Assembly (NCBI GenBank): GCA_937915755.1
Contig: CALGGR010000149.1
Span: 30,909 to 94,908 of the forward strand
Source of the DNA: an uncultured Fretibacterium sp.
GTDB taxonomy: Bacteria > Synergistota > Synergistia > Synergistales > Aminobacteriaceae
Length of the DNA: 64,000 nucleotides
Direction of reading: 5' to 3'
The position numbers and the translations under genes were made by a program. Positions within the stretch are counted from its first letter, which is position 1. The number at the start of each line of letters is the position of its first letter. The notes beneath the pieces are model-generated. The model searched no databases, had not been told where the DNA came from, and saw nothing but the letters and a program-made list of their open reading frames with translations. Positions 23,057 to 32,283 of the stretch are shown one piece after another.

Positions 23057-25234
23057 TCAGAACTTCATCATTTCGGGAGGCTCAAGGCTTGAGAACATGT
23101 ACTCGGTGAAGTCAGAGATTCGTTCTTCATTGACATAAGGAGCCTGATACCTTACTGGCTGATGACTTCCCGTGTTCCTGAAGAGCATATCGCCTTTCCC
23201 AGTGAGTCTCATAGCGTCATTGCTGCCGATGATATTCTTTGAGTCAACATCAGACGAAAGCGTGAAAGCTGCCCTTGCGGGAATGTTGGACTTTATCATC
23301 GTCGTGAAAACGTCAGGAGACGGACGCTGTGCCGCGAGCATCATGTATATTCCTGATGCGCCGGATTTCTGTGCCAGCCTCATTATCACTCCCTCAATCT
23401 CAGGCCCTGCGCCGTAAACCAGATCGGCAAGCTCGTTAATGACAACAACAATTTCGGGTAACTTGCTGTCTCTTTGCTTACGGTTGAAAGATGCAAGATT
23501 CCTCACACGCGACGATGCAAATGCGGCAGTCCTCTTCTCCATCTCATCGTAAGCCCAAGTGAGAGCCTTCATTGCGGAGTCAGGGTCATATACGGGCGAG
23601 GCCATTAGGTGAGGAAGTCCGTCATAAACGGCGAACTCAACATGACGCGGGTCAATGAGAATGAGGCGTAATTCTTCCGGTCTTCTGCGCGAACACATGC
23701 TCATAATGCACGAGTTCACGAACATGCTTCGTCCCGAATTTGTGTTGCCTGCTATGAGAATGTGAGGCATGTCCTCAAGTCCAACCACCGAAACTTTCCC
23801 GTCAACCTGAACTCCTAGAGGTATTGGAAGCCTTGCGGTTGAATTTTTGAACTCCTCGCCCTCTATGATGTTCCTGAACGAGATTGTCTTACGGTCTGAG
23901 CGCGGGACTTCGATTCCTACATAGCGAGTTCCGAGTATCGGTGCCTCGATTCTCACGGACATTACGGCGAGGGACATTGCCAAATCTTCAGCGAGGCCGG
24001 AGATTTTGTTGACCTTGGTACCGGGGGCAAGTTCAAGCTGATACTGTATGAACGCCGGGCCTGTTACTATGTGTGCGACTGAGGCATTGACCCCGAAATT
24101 CTTGAGTGTTGACGTTATGGTCTTTGCCTGTTTCTCGGAATGCTTGAGAATGTCGCGGTCAGGTTCGGGCTTCTGTCTTGGGCCGAAAATCTCAGGAGGC
24201 GGCGGGAACGATAAATCCTCCCGTGATTTCGCCGGTATAACAGGTATCGGAGGTATCACGATTTCTTCAGGCAGCGATGGCTTTTCCTCCGGCGATGACG
24301 GTTTGACGGTTTGAGACTTTGCGGCTGACGTTTGAGGCTTCTCGATGTCGTCCTCCTCCGAACTGTCCGGGAATGTTACGGGCGGCAAGGGACGGCGCAG
24401 CTTCTTCATTCGTGGTGCTGATGAAGGGGCGCGCTGTTCTGGAGCTTTCATTCCGCCTGAGTCGATTATTGCGAGTGCGTTGTCGATGACCTCAACGGCA
24501 TTGGACATGACGTTGTCTGGAAGAAGGTCAGGGATCTCAGGAGGCGGTGGAGTATTTGGGTCTGGCTTCAGTTTAGGTAGCTGGAAGTCGAACGCAACGG
24601 GAGGAATCTCCGTGAAATCGTCGGGATAATCACGCTTCGGCGGACTCAGTATCGGCTCTGGAATGCTTCTTTCGGGCGGAGTTTCTGATTTCCGTTCACG
24701 CTCACGCTTTCGGGGCTTGCTGTTTGCGGGAAATTTCAGCTTTGGGATTTTAGGCAGCCTGAACTTGAGAATCTTCGAGCCGAAAAATACCGCTGACAAT
24801 AGGAATGACCCTGCAACGAGAATCAGCGTAATGAATGTTCCGGCATTAAGTACAAAGAATTTCGCAAGACCTGACCCGAAACCACCCGGCGTCAAGATTA
24901 GAGCCTCCGAACTCCAGCCCGTCTCCTTCAGTAATCCCAAAAGGAACGTGAATGACAGGTAGAGCATTATTGTCCCGAAGAACTGTCTCCGTAATTTCGG
25001 GATTCGGAATTTCAAGAGCTTTGCAATACACACGTAAAGCACAAAAAGCAATGGAACAATAACAGCTCCGCCCCATGTGCCTCTGAGGTATTCGCCGAGC
25101 TTCCTTCCGCCCTCACCTGCGAGCGAGCTGTCGAAAAGTGCCATAATGCAATATATACAGGCGACAATGAGCGCGAAAATCAGCATCTCTGACCAGCTGC
25201 CCTTATTCTCATCATCACCGCGTCTTCTGCTCAA
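23057..25234 (-). CDS. FtsK/SpoIIIE-family DNA translocase-like protein with altered Walker motifs and no gamma domain
   Basis: 725 residues from a TTG at 25234 (GGAGGG seven bases upstream). Four N-terminal membrane helices (about 14-150), a Pro/charged linker (about 165-370), then the FtsK alpha-beta motor (NFGVNASVAHIVTGPAFIQY onward). FtsK pumps chromosome DNA at the septum using ATP. Here the Walker A loop reads G496-NTNSG-R502-S, with Arg for the essential Lys, and Walker B reads VVVIN600ELADL with Asn for the Asp that binds Mg. The usual DPKxVEL is DPRHVEF. The chain stops about 40 residues after the motor, so the DNA-reading gamma winged helix is absent. I infer reduced or no ATPase activity; a standard ftsK should exist elsewhere. 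Confidence 0.8.
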   Translation of the reverse strand: MSRRRGDDENKGSWSEMLIFALIVACIYCIMALFDSSLAGEGGRKLGEYLRGTWGGAVIVPLLFVLYVCIAKLLKFRIPKLRRQFFGTIMLYLSFTFLLGLLKETGWSSEALILTPGGFGSGLAKFFVLNAGTFITLILVAGSFLLSAVFFGSKILKFRLPKIPKLKFPANSKPRKRERERKSETPPERSIPEPILSPPKRDYPDDFTEIPPVAFDFQLPKLKPDPNTPPPPEIPDLLPDNVMSNAVEVIDNALAIIDSGGMKAPEQRAPSSAPRMKKLRRPLPPVTFPDSSEEDDIEKPQTSAAKSQTVKPSSPEEKPSLPEEIVIPPIPVIPAKSREDLSFPPPPEIFGPRQKPEPDRDILKHSEKQAKTITSTLKNFGVNASVAHIVTGPAFIQYQLELAPGTKVNKISGLAEDLAMSLAVMSVRIEAPILGTRYVGIEVPRSDRKTISFRNIIEGEEFKNSTARLPIPLGVQVDGKVSVVGLEDMPHILIAGNTNSGRSMFVNSCIMSMCSRRRPEELRLILIDPRHVEFAVYDGLPHLMASPVYDPDSAMKALTWAYDEMEKRTAAFASSRVRNLASFNRKQRDSKLPEIVVVINELADLVYGAGPEIEGVIMRLAQKSGASGIYMMLAAQRPSPDVFTTMIKSNIPARAAFTLSSDVDSKNIIGSNDAMRLTGKGDMLFRNTGSHQPVRYQAPYVNEERISDFTEYMFSSLEPPEMMKF

Positions 25235-25249
25235 AATTCAGCCCTCCTT

Positions 25250-26374
25250 CTAATTTCCTGAACGTATCTGCCTGATGTTGGCTTTGTGTTCGCTGAAAGT
25301 CTTTGAGAAATGGTGATAGCCGTCTCTTCCCGCGACATAGTATAAGTAGTCATTGAACTCAGGGTCAAGAGCCGCGCCCCATGCCTCGATTCCAGGAACG
25401 CATATCGGTCTCGGAGGAAGCCCTTGATATTTGTACGTGTTGTAGGGCGAGTCTATTTCGAGGTCTTTGTTGAGGACACGGGTTAATTTTCTCCCTTTCA
25501 GCCTCCACGCATACACTACAGTAGCATCGATCTGAAGGAGCATATTCTTGCGTAACCTGTTGTGGATTACACCCGCGACAGTTCGACATTCTGCATCATG
25601 AAGAACCTCACGTTCAACCATCGAGGCGACTATTGAGGCTTCTTGAACATCGTTAGGAGTGAGCTTGTGTTCGGTGATGAAGTTGCCCCAATGATTCCAC
25701 CATGCGGAGGAAGCTCTGTTCACGATCTCGTCAGCCGTCCTGTCAACAAGCATGTAAGTTTCGGGCATCAGGAAAGCTGCGCGTGTGTACTCGTCTTCTG
25801 GAATTGACTTGAGGATTTCGAGGAGCTTTGGGGGATAGTTCTTATTGTTCATTAGAGCCTGAGATACTGCCTCACGGTTGACTTTCTTGTCCTGACTTTC
25901 GAGTGAGTCGATCAGCGCGAAAATGTCCAAGCCCGGCAAGACCTGAGCTTTAAGGAGTGCGGGTTTCAGGGTTCGTAACTGACGTGCAATGTTCCAGGCG
26001 TCAGACGGCACAACACTGTAATGTCCTGCGCGAATCTTCCTGTCGAGGCCGAATTTCATCATCCATCGTGCAAGGTCAATGGGTGTTCCGTCAATCAAAG
26101 CCCCCTGAATCTCGAAAGCTCTTGCTGCCTGCGATGCTGTCATTCCCTGTTCGATTACGACGCTGACAGCCTCACCCTCTGGGATCGGTATCATGTATTC
26201 CCAGAAAGGGGCGGGGACTTTTAGGTGATACGATGAATAACCTGCTGCCGAAAGTATGAAGAGCAGGAGGAAAATCAAAATGCCGGAGAATATGAATCGC
26301 CGGCTTTTTTTTCTTGATCTTTGTCTTGGGATTGGTGAGCGAGTTGTTGAGTTTTTCTGCAAAATATAGGACAC
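25250..26374 (-). CDS. mltG: Endolytic murein transglycosylase MltG (YceG-like)
   Basis: 374 residues, typical. One membrane helix (about 27-48) after a basic N-terminus, a LysM-like part (about 65-120) and the YceG catalytic domain with the active-site Glu in VASMVEREVLHDAE, then VIHNRLRKNMLLQIDATVVY and SPYNTYKYQGLPPRPI. MltG cuts nascent peptidoglycan strands and sets glycan length. The start is a GTG at 26374 with AGGA very close; a TTG at 26362, with AGGAAGTG nine bases upstream, is an equally good start. A TATAAT box on the - strand at 26402-26397 suggests its own promoter behind gdhA. The ftsK-like gene follows after 15 bases. Confidence 0.93.
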   Translation of the reverse strand: MSYILQKNSTTRSPIPRQRSRKKSRRFIFSGILIFLLLFILSAAGYSSYHLKVPAPFWEYMIPIPEGEAVSVVIEQGMTASQAARAFEIQGALIDGTPIDLARWMMKFGLDRKIRAGHYSVVPSDAWNIARQLRTLKPALLKAQVLPGLDIFALIDSLESQDKKVNREAVSQALMNNKNYPPKLLEILKSIPEDEYTRAAFLMPETYMLVDRTADEIVNRASSAWWNHWGNFITEHKLTPNDVQEASIVASMVEREVLHDAECRTVAGVIHNRLRKNMLLQIDATVVYAWRLKGRKLTRVLNKDLEIDSPYNTYKYQGLPPRPICVPGIEAWGAALDPEFNDYLYYVAGRDGYHHFSKTFSEHKANIRQIRSGN

Positions 26375-26434
26375 TTCCTGTTAGTTTTTTGCGCCTATTA
26401 TACAGGAAATGCCCGGTAAAATGTCTTAGTTTCG

Positions 26435-27706
26435 CTACAGGAACGTTCCTCTCATCTCAGCAACGTCAGCAACCCTCTGTATCGCCGCCATTGCCGCAGC
26501 ACGCCTCATCGTTACGTGTTTCGACTCTGAATAGTCCCAAACAAGACGGAAATTGCCCTTCATTATGTGGACCAGCCTGTTGTTGTACTCCTCCTCGCTC
26601 CAGAATGCTCCCTGCAAGTTCTGCGCCCACTCGAAATATGACCCTATAACTCCGCCAGAATTTGCCAGGAAGTCAGGAACTATCATCACTCCCCTGTCTT
26701 TGAGAATCTCTTCTCCCTCTGGTGTAGTCGGCCCGTTAGCTCCTTCGACGATGTAGCGCGCTTTTACTCTTCCTGCGGTCTCGGCGTTAATCACTCCGTC
26801 TCTCGCACATGGGAAAAAGAAATCGCATTCCGTTGAAAATTCATCATCAATCTTCTCGCAGTTCCCGAAAGTCTCGAAACCTTCAAGCAGCTTCTTCGGG
26901 TGTTTCCTCACAGCGTCAAAAGCCCGGTGAATATCAATACCGTCCGCTGAATAGTACGCTCCTGTGATGTCGCTTATTGCCACGATCTTAACGCCCGCGT
27001 CATTCAGGGTCTTTGCCGTGTAGCTTCCGACGTTTCCGAAACCTTGAACCGCCGCCGTCATTGTGTCGGGATTCTTTCCGAGTACTTTCATGAGCTCGAG
27101 GCCGCATGTCGCAACACCGCGCCCCGTTGCTTCGTTACGGCCGTGACTTCCCCAGAAATTTACAGGCTTCCCGGTGAGCACAGCAGGTTCAAGACGCCCG
27201 CGCATCTTGCTGATTGTGTCGAGTATCCATACCATTTCCTGACCGCCCGTGTTCATGTCAGGTGCTGGAACATCGCTCCATCGTCCGAGTATAGGCTCAA
27301 TCCTTGCAGCGTATGTACGTGTGAGCTGTTCTTTCTCGCGTTTTGACATAGTGAGGGGGTCGCAGCATATTCCGCCTTTGCCGCCGCCGTAGGGGATTCC
27401 AGCGAGTGAGCATTTCCACGTCATCAGCATTGCAAGAGCCTCGCATTCGTCCATGTCAACACCCAAATCGTAGCGTATTCCTCCCTTTGACGGGCCTAAC
27501 GCTGTCGAGTGCTGTACACGGTAGCCGTCATAGACATTCACAGAGCCGTCGTCCATTTCGACAGGGATTGAGACCTTCATCATTCGTTCAGAATGACTCA
27601 GCATCGTTATGAGCCTCTCGCTTAATCCCATCTCGTCAGCAGCTCCATAAAACTCCTGAAGTGCCGTGTTCAGTAATACATTCGATGATTTTCTCCGTTC
27701 TTGCAT
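26435..27706 (-). CDS. gdhA: Glutamate dehydrogenase (Glu/Leu/Phe/Val dehydrogenase family)
   Basis: 423 residues, the hexameric class. It interconverts glutamate and 2-oxoglutarate plus ammonia with NAD(P). Seen: substrate-binding Lys blocks GGIRYDLGVDMDECEALAML, WKCSLAGIPYGGGKGGI, catalytic Asp in VPAPDMNTG, and the dinucleotide fold VQGFGNVGSYTAKTL. Coenzyme choice cannot be fixed safely, although the acidic residue after the second beta strand is not evident. Upstream is TATAAT on the - strand at 27775-27770, with only a weak -35 (TAAAAC). GGAGG precedes the ATG. In amino-acid-fermenting Synergistota this enzyme is central to glutamate oxidation (inference). Confidence 0.95.
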   Translation of the reverse strand: MQERRKSSNVLLNTALQEFYGAADEMGLSERLITMLSHSERMMKVSIPVEMDDGSVNVYDGYRVQHSTALGPSKGGIRYDLGVDMDECEALAMLMTWKCSLAGIPYGGGKGGICCDPLTMSKREKEQLTRTYAARIEPILGRWSDVPAPDMNTGGQEMVWILDTISKMRGRLEPAVLTGKPVNFWGSHGRNEATGRGVATCGLELMKVLGKNPDTMTAAVQGFGNVGSYTAKTLNDAGVKIVAISDITGAYYSADGIDIHRAFDAVRKHPKKLLEGFETFGNCEKIDDEFSTECDFFFPCARDGVINAETAGRVKARYIVEGANGPTTPEGEEILKDRGVMIVPDFLANSGGVIGSYFEWAQNLQGAFWSEEEYNNRLVHIMKGNFRLVWDYSESKHVTMRRAAAMAAIQRVADVAEMRGTFL

Positions 27707-27870
27707 AACAAAGCACGCCTCCTTCTTGAAGCTCTTTCGCTATTCAGTTGTATTTATATTGACTGAGATATTATAACATGAAACGAGAGGGTGTTTTACC
27801 CCCATTCCCCGCCTAAGCTGTTTAATACCCTTTGCGATGGAATGCAGCCTTGTTGCGCTGCTCTCCGATG

Positions 27871-27985
27871 TCATTTCATGGCTTCAGACTTGTCCCCGTC
27901 ATCGTACATAAGTCCTTTGCGCTCCAGTTCAGACCTTAAACGTTTCTGCTCCTTACGTTCTGCCTCAAGCTGTGAATGAAGCCAC
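27871..27985 (-). pseudogene. Short coding-like remnant between folP and gdhA
   Basis: The 286-base gap contains, on the - strand, an open stretch without a start codon at its head that reads KWLHSQLEAERKEQKRLRSE, then LERKGLMYDDGDKSEAMK and TGA (27873-27871). It is strongly helical and charged, like the tail of a coiled-coil protein. Only an internal ATG exists (six codons before DGDKS). I do not recognise the parent gene; it may be the leftover of a deleted gene. The rest of the gap holds the gdhA promoter and nothing else I can name. Confidence 0.3.
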
Positions 27986-27992
27986 TTTTATA

Positions 27993-29171
27993 TCATAACA
28001 GCCGCTCCGCAATCCTCAAAGCCTCTATATTAGCCGCAACATCATGAACTCGCATAATACTCACTCTTCCCGCCGTCATGGCCGTAATCCCAAGCGTACC
28101 CGAAAGCCCGCCCGTAAATCTTTTCCTCGAATGCCCAATCATCAAAGGCCGTCCGAAAACTTTTAGGCTCTCAATGTTCTTCAGGATCGTGAAATTATCC
28201 TCCGCCGATTTCCCGAAGCCCAGGCCCGGATCTATTATCACGTTCTCACGCTTCACACCCGCCTCCTCAAGCCCTTCAAGCTTCCGCGAAAAGTAAACGT
28301 CCATCTCGCCGAGAATATTCTCATGTCCCTCGTATCCGGCCATGTCTGTGGGGATACCTGAAATATGCGACAGTACATACGGAATCCCAAGTTCAGCAAT
28401 CGTTCCGGCCATTTCAGAATCGAAGCCGTAACCGCTGATGTCGTTGATGATGTCCGCGCCCTCTTCCGAAGAAATACGCGCAATCCCAGCCTTGTAGGTG
28501 TCAACGGAAATCAAAGTGTCAGGAAATTCCCGCCTCAGTGCTTTCAACGCAGGCAATAATCTTTCAGCTTCCTCAGTTTCGCTGACAGGGGTTGCACCCG
28601 GCCTAGTGGATTCAGCTCCGACGTCAAGGATATAAGCCCCTTCAGTCAGGAATCTTTCGGCACGCTCGATTACTGTGCGCTCATCTATACGGCTTGCCTC
28701 GTGAAATGAATCAGGCGTGAGATTCAGAATCGCCATTAAGCGCGTCTTCCCGCCTGAAACTATTTTGCGGCCATGCGGCGAAGTCATCTCCCAATTTCGT
28801 GGCTTAACGTTCCTCATTATTGCCGACAATTTTTCCCTCAAAGCCGGAATGCCCCATATGTTCATGGCCTTCATCTTCTCAGTGAGACTGAGTAACTGCT
28901 TCTCCGTGCCCATGATGAGAATATCGCTGTAGTCCACCTTTCCGTCAATAACATGTTTTGCGACAACCACGTCTCCCCCGCGTGAAAGCATTTCCTGCTT
29001 CAAGAAATTCGCGGCTCTATAGTCGACTCTCTCGGCGTAAATGTGAAGTACCTCTGACTTCGGCGCAAGGTATGCTAATGCTCCTGAATCCGTTCCAATT
29101 TTCGCGCAGACCTTCCTCATGTCATCAATCCCTGAAATCCTCACGGGGTAAACAGAAATGTTATCCTTCAA
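27993..29171 (-). CDS. folP: Dihydropteroate synthase with N-terminal extension domain
   Basis: 392 residues from a TTG at 29171 that has GAGGAGG nine bases upstream; a longer frame to 29255 lacks a ribosome site. Residues about 130-392 are a complete dihydropteroate synthase: MAILNLTPDSFHEASR, LDVGAESTRPGATPVSETEE, VDTYKAGIARIS, INDISGYG, IDPGLGFGKSAEDNF, IGHSRKRFTG and R in HDVAANIEALRIAE. It joins p-aminobenzoate to the pterin diphosphate in folate synthesis. Residues 1-130 form an additional domain (ISVYPVRISGIDDMRKVCAK ...) as found in the long DHPS of clostridia and related anaerobes; its role is unknown. Other folate genes are not adjacent. Confidence 0.93.
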   Translation of the reverse strand: MKDNISVYPVRISGIDDMRKVCAKIGTDSGALAYLAPKSEVLHIYAERVDYRAANFLKQEMLSRGGDVVVAKHVIDGKVDYSDILIMGTEKQLLSLTEKMKAMNIWGIPALREKLSAIMRNVKPRNWEMTSPHGRKIVSGGKTRLMAILNLTPDSFHEASRIDERTVIERAERFLTEGAYILDVGAESTRPGATPVSETEEAERLLPALKALRREFPDTLISVDTYKAGIARISSEEGADIINDISGYGFDSEMAGTIAELGIPYVLSHISGIPTDMAGYEGHENILGEMDVYFSRKLEGLEEAGVKRENVIIDPGLGFGKSAEDNFTILKNIESLKVFGRPLMIGHSRKRFTGGLSGTLGITAMTAGRVSIMRVHDVAANIEALRIAERLL

Positions 29172-29286
29172 AATTTTTACCTCCTCACGAAATCCACTAG
29201 TGAAAGTTATTCTAATACAAAACGAGACTGTTTCATGAGGCCATGATACAATCACATATAAATTTTAGTGAAGGGAGCTTTTATCC

Positions 29287-31170
29287 ATGAGAATACTATT
29301 CGTCCTTTTCGCGCTTTTACTCGCAATGCCCGCAGTGTGTGCATCTGCCGCAGTCCCGCCAATCTTGCCTATGGAAGACTTCTTCCGAAACCCGGAAAAT
29401 TCCGCGTTCTCAATTTCTCCCGACGGAAAGTGGCTTGCATTCGCCCGGCCATGGCAGCACAGAATGAACGTCTACGTCCGCGAGATCTCAACAGGAAACG
29501 AGAAGCGCATAACGTCAGCAACCGAACGCGACATCGCCGGCTTCTTCTGGAAAGGAAACGGAAGGATAGTATTCGCTCAGGATTCTGGAGGGGACGAGAA
29601 TTTCCACGTCTATATTACTGACATAACTGGCGGCGAAGCTAGAGACCTCACACCTTTCGAGAAAGTTAAAGCAGGAGTCCTTGATGACCTTGAGGATGAC
29701 CCCGTTCACATGCTCATCGACATGAACAAGGAGAACCCCGAAGTCTTTGATGTTTACAGGTGCAACATTGAGACAGGGGAGCTTGAACTTGTCGGCAGAA
29801 ATCCCGGAAACATCACAGGCTGGCTGACCGACCATGACGGGAAACTGAGATGCGCTTTCCAGACCGACGGGGTGAACGAGACATTTCTCTACCGAACTGA
29901 TGAGAGCCAGAACTTCCGCCCCCTCATAACGACGAACTTCAAGGAGACTTTCTCGCCCGTAATGTTCGCGTACGACAACAAGACCATGTACGTCGTCTCC
30001 AACCTCAGCAGGGACAAGGCCGCAATATACACGTTTGACCCTGAGAAGAATGAGACGATTGACCTCGTGTTTGAGCATGATGAAGTTGACGCTGGCGGAA
30101 TAATGCACTCAAAGAAGCGCAAGATCATCACGGGCGTAACCTACACGACCGACAGGAGGCACTACAAGTTCTTCGACGCTTCCCGCGAGGAATTGCAGAA
30201 GACGATTGATGCGTTCTTTCCGGGACTTGAGGTTGCTGCTGTTGACACTGACGACGACGAACAGAGGTACATCGTTCGGACTTACAGCGACAGAACGAGG
30301 GGGGCTTACTACCTTTTCGACCGCCGGGACAATTCAATCTCGAAGCTTGCGGATTTATCCCCGTGGCTGAAAGCTGACCAGCTCGCACCGATGAAGGCCA
30401 TAACGTTCACGGCAAGGGACGGCGCGAAGATTAACGGCTATCTCACTCTTCCCGTCGGCGTTGCATCGAAGGATCTCCCGCTCGTCGTTATACCGCACGG
30501 AGGGCCAAGCGGAAGGGACGTTTGGGGCTTCGACTCTGAGGCACAGTTCCTCGCTAACAGGGGAATCGCTGTCTTGCAGGTGAACTTCAGGGGGTCGACG
30601 GGCTACGGAAAAGCGTTCTGGCAGGCAGGCTTCAAGCAGTGGGGAAAGAGAATGCAGGACGATGTTACGGACGGTGTACAGTGGGCGGTCAATGAGGGTA
30701 TTGCCGACCGTTCAAGGCTTGCGATTTACGGTGCCAGCTACGGAGGGTACGCGGCTCTTGCGGGCGCAACGTTCACACCGTATCTTTACGCCTGCGCTGT
30801 GAGCTATGTGGGGCCGTCAAACCTTTTCACGCTGATTGAGTGCATTCCGCCATACTGGAGGCCGTTCATCGAGATGGAGCATGAGATGATAGGAGACCCG
30901 TCGGCTGACAAAGAGCTTCTCACGGAAGTATCGCCTGTGTTCCACGCTGAGAACATAAGGATTCCGCTGTTCGTTGCACAGGGAGCTAATGACCCGCGCG
31001 TCAACAAAGCAGAGTCAGACCAGATTGTCGAGGCAGTCCGTAAGGCTGGGAAAGATGTCGTCTACATGGTGAAGGACAACGAGGGACACGGTTTCCGCAA
31101 CGAGGAAAACAGGTTCGACTTCTACAGGACGATGGAGGAGTTCTTCAGGAAACATTTAGGCTCACGATAA
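29287..31170 (+). CDS. Exported S9-family prolyl oligopeptidase / acylaminoacyl-peptidase
   Basis: 627 residues with a signal peptide (MRILFVLFALLLAMPAVCAS, cleavage near residue 22), so it acts outside the cytoplasm. Residues about 35-365 are the seven-bladed beta-propeller (WD-like SPDGKWLAFARPW and repeats); residues about 385-625 are the alpha/beta-hydrolase domain. Catalytic Ser484 lies in YGASYGGYAAL, the Asp in QGANDPRVN and the His in NEGHGFRNEEN. Enzymes of this type cut short peptides and fit a peptide-fermenting organism. The gene is monocistronic: it is divergent from folP and followed by a strong terminator at 31181. Confidence 0.93.
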   Translation: MRILFVLFALLLAMPAVCASAAVPPILPMEDFFRNPENSAFSISPDGKWLAFARPWQHRMNVYVREISTGNEKRITSATERDIAGFFWKGNGRIVFAQDSGGDENFHVYITDITGGEARDLTPFEKVKAGVLDDLEDDPVHMLIDMNKENPEVFDVYRCNIETGELELVGRNPGNITGWLTDHDGKLRCAFQTDGVNETFLYRTDESQNFRPLITTNFKETFSPVMFAYDNKTMYVVSNLSRDKAAIYTFDPEKNETIDLVFEHDEVDAGGIMHSKKRKIITGVTYTTDRRHYKFFDASREELQKTIDAFFPGLEVAAVDTDDDEQRYIVRTYSDRTRGAYYLFDRRDNSISKLADLSPWLKADQLAPMKAITFTARDGAKINGYLTLPVGVASKDLPLVVIPHGGPSGRDVWGFDSEAQFLANRGIAVLQVNFRGSTGYGKAFWQAGFKQWGKRMQDDVTDGVQWAVNEGIADRSRLAIYGASYGGYAALAGATFTPYLYACAVSYVGPSNLFTLIECIPPYWRPFIEMEHEMIGDPSADKELLTEVSPVFHAENIRIPLFVAQGANDPRVNKAESDQIVEAVRKAGKDVVYMVKDNEGHGFRNEENRFDFYRTMEEFFRKHLGSR

Positions 31171-31180
31171 GGATTTCAAG

Positions 31181-31205
31181 CCCCCGTAACAATGCGGGGG
31201 TTTTT
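31181..31205 (+). terminator. Rho-independent terminator of the S9 peptidase gene
   Basis: CCCCCG and CGGGGG form a 6-bp GC stem with an eight-base loop, followed by five T, ten bases after the stop codon. Confidence 0.88.
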
Positions 31206-31214
31206 CTTTGACTG

Positions 31215-31243
31215 TTGACATTCATAGCTTCCTATACTATTAT
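31215..31243 (+). promoter_or_regulatory. Strong sigma-70-type promoter of the 31273-41732 gene run
   Basis: TTGACA (31215-31220) and TATTAT (31238-31243) are separated by exactly 17 bases, 29 bases before the ATG at 31273. An inverted pair TGTTGA (31213-31218) / TCAACA (31248-31253) brackets it, a plausible operator for the MarR regulator encoded in the run (inference). Confidence 0.7.
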
Positions 31244-31272
31244 CACATCAACAATCCCAGCAGGAGGCAAAA

Positions 31273-32271
31273 ATGAGACTGATCACGCTTGAGGAACATT
31301 TCACGTCGCCCGAAATTGTCGAGGCCAATAACATGTTCAATCTTCAGCCGCAATCACAACCTGAAGAGTTGACGGATTTCTACAAGTCTCACACGGCGTT
31401 CGGCGCGGAGCTTCTCGACATTGAGAATATGAGACTCCCATACATGGACAGCCAGAACATAACGATGCAGGTACTTTCCTACACGTCCCCGATTTCCGAC
31501 AAAGTTCCCCCGTCAGATGCTTTGAGGATATGCGCGAGGGCGAATGACATTCTCGCAGGCCATGTCGCTGAACACCCCGAACGTTTCGCGGGATTCGCAA
31601 CACTCCCAATGTCAGACCCTAAAGCTGCTGCCGTTGAGCTTGAACGCTGCGTTAAGGAGCTGAGATTCTGCGGTGCACTCGTTGCGGGACAGTTTCAGGG
31701 ACACTTCTACGATGAGCCTCAATTCCTCCCGATTTTCGCAAAGGCTGAGGAACTTGATGTGCCCGTATACTTTCACCCAGCATTGATTAACCCGGCAATT
31801 CAGGATTACTACTTCATGTCGCCTTCATGGAGCGTCGTAATCGGCGGACAGTTCGCATCGGCAGGCTTCGGTTGGCACATGGACGTAGGCATTCACGTTG
31901 TGCGAATGATACTGTCGGGAATATTCGATAAACTTCCAAAGCTGAAGATCATTTCGGGGCATTGGGGCGAGATGGTCCCGGCGTTCCTTGAGAGAATGGA
32001 TTACATGTTCAGGCCGGAAAGCACAGGGCTTCAAAGGACTATATCCGACTACTACAAGAGCAACATCTACCTCACTCCGAGCGGGATATTGTCGGCGATG
32101 CAGCTTGAGTACCTCGTCAAACTCATGGGCGCGGAACACATACTCTACTCGGTCGATTACCCTTACATGCAGCCCGATAACGTCTACACTTTTATCGCGG
32201 ACGCAAATCTCACTCAGGAACAGAAGGAACTGATCGCTCACGGAAACGCTGAGAGAATTTTGCACTTATAG
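31273..32271 (+). CDS. Amidohydrolase family 2 protein, resorcylate/dihydroxybenzoate decarboxylase-like
   Basis: 332 residues, cytoplasmic. The N-terminus LITLEEHFTSPEI has the E-x-H metal motif that marks the decarboxylase branch (gamma-resorcylate and 2,3-dihydroxybenzoate decarboxylases), not the HxH of hydrolases. Further metal ligands are the His in VYFHPALINPA, the His in ISGHWGEMVPAF and the Asp in YSVDYPYMQPD. Such enzymes remove CO2 from (or add it to) hydroxy-aromatic acids non-oxidatively. It is the first gene behind the promoter at 31215, with AGGAGG in front of the ATG, and is followed 12 bases later by an exported NTF2-like protein. The precise substrate is unknown. Confidence 0.85.
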   Translation: MRLITLEEHFTSPEIVEANNMFNLQPQSQPEELTDFYKSHTAFGAELLDIENMRLPYMDSQNITMQVLSYTSPISDKVPPSDALRICARANDILAGHVAEHPERFAGFATLPMSDPKAAAVELERCVKELRFCGALVAGQFQGHFYDEPQFLPIFAKAEELDVPVYFHPALINPAIQDYYFMSPSWSVVIGGQFASAGFGWHMDVGIHVVRMILSGIFDKLPKLKIISGHWGEMVPAFLERMDYMFRPESTGLQRTISDYYKSNIYLTPSGILSAMQLEYLVKLMGAEHILYSVDYPYMQPDNVYTFIADANLTQEQKELIAHGNAERILHL

Positions 32272-32283
32272 GAGGAAGAAGAA

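Noticed and set aside
29172..29255. Longer folP start
   Set aside because: No ribosome site in front; the TTG at 29171 has GAGGAGG nine bases upstream.
29515..30108. 197-codon - strand frame inside the S9 peptidase gene
   Set aside because: Antisense shadow of a gene with clear motifs on the + strand; no start context.
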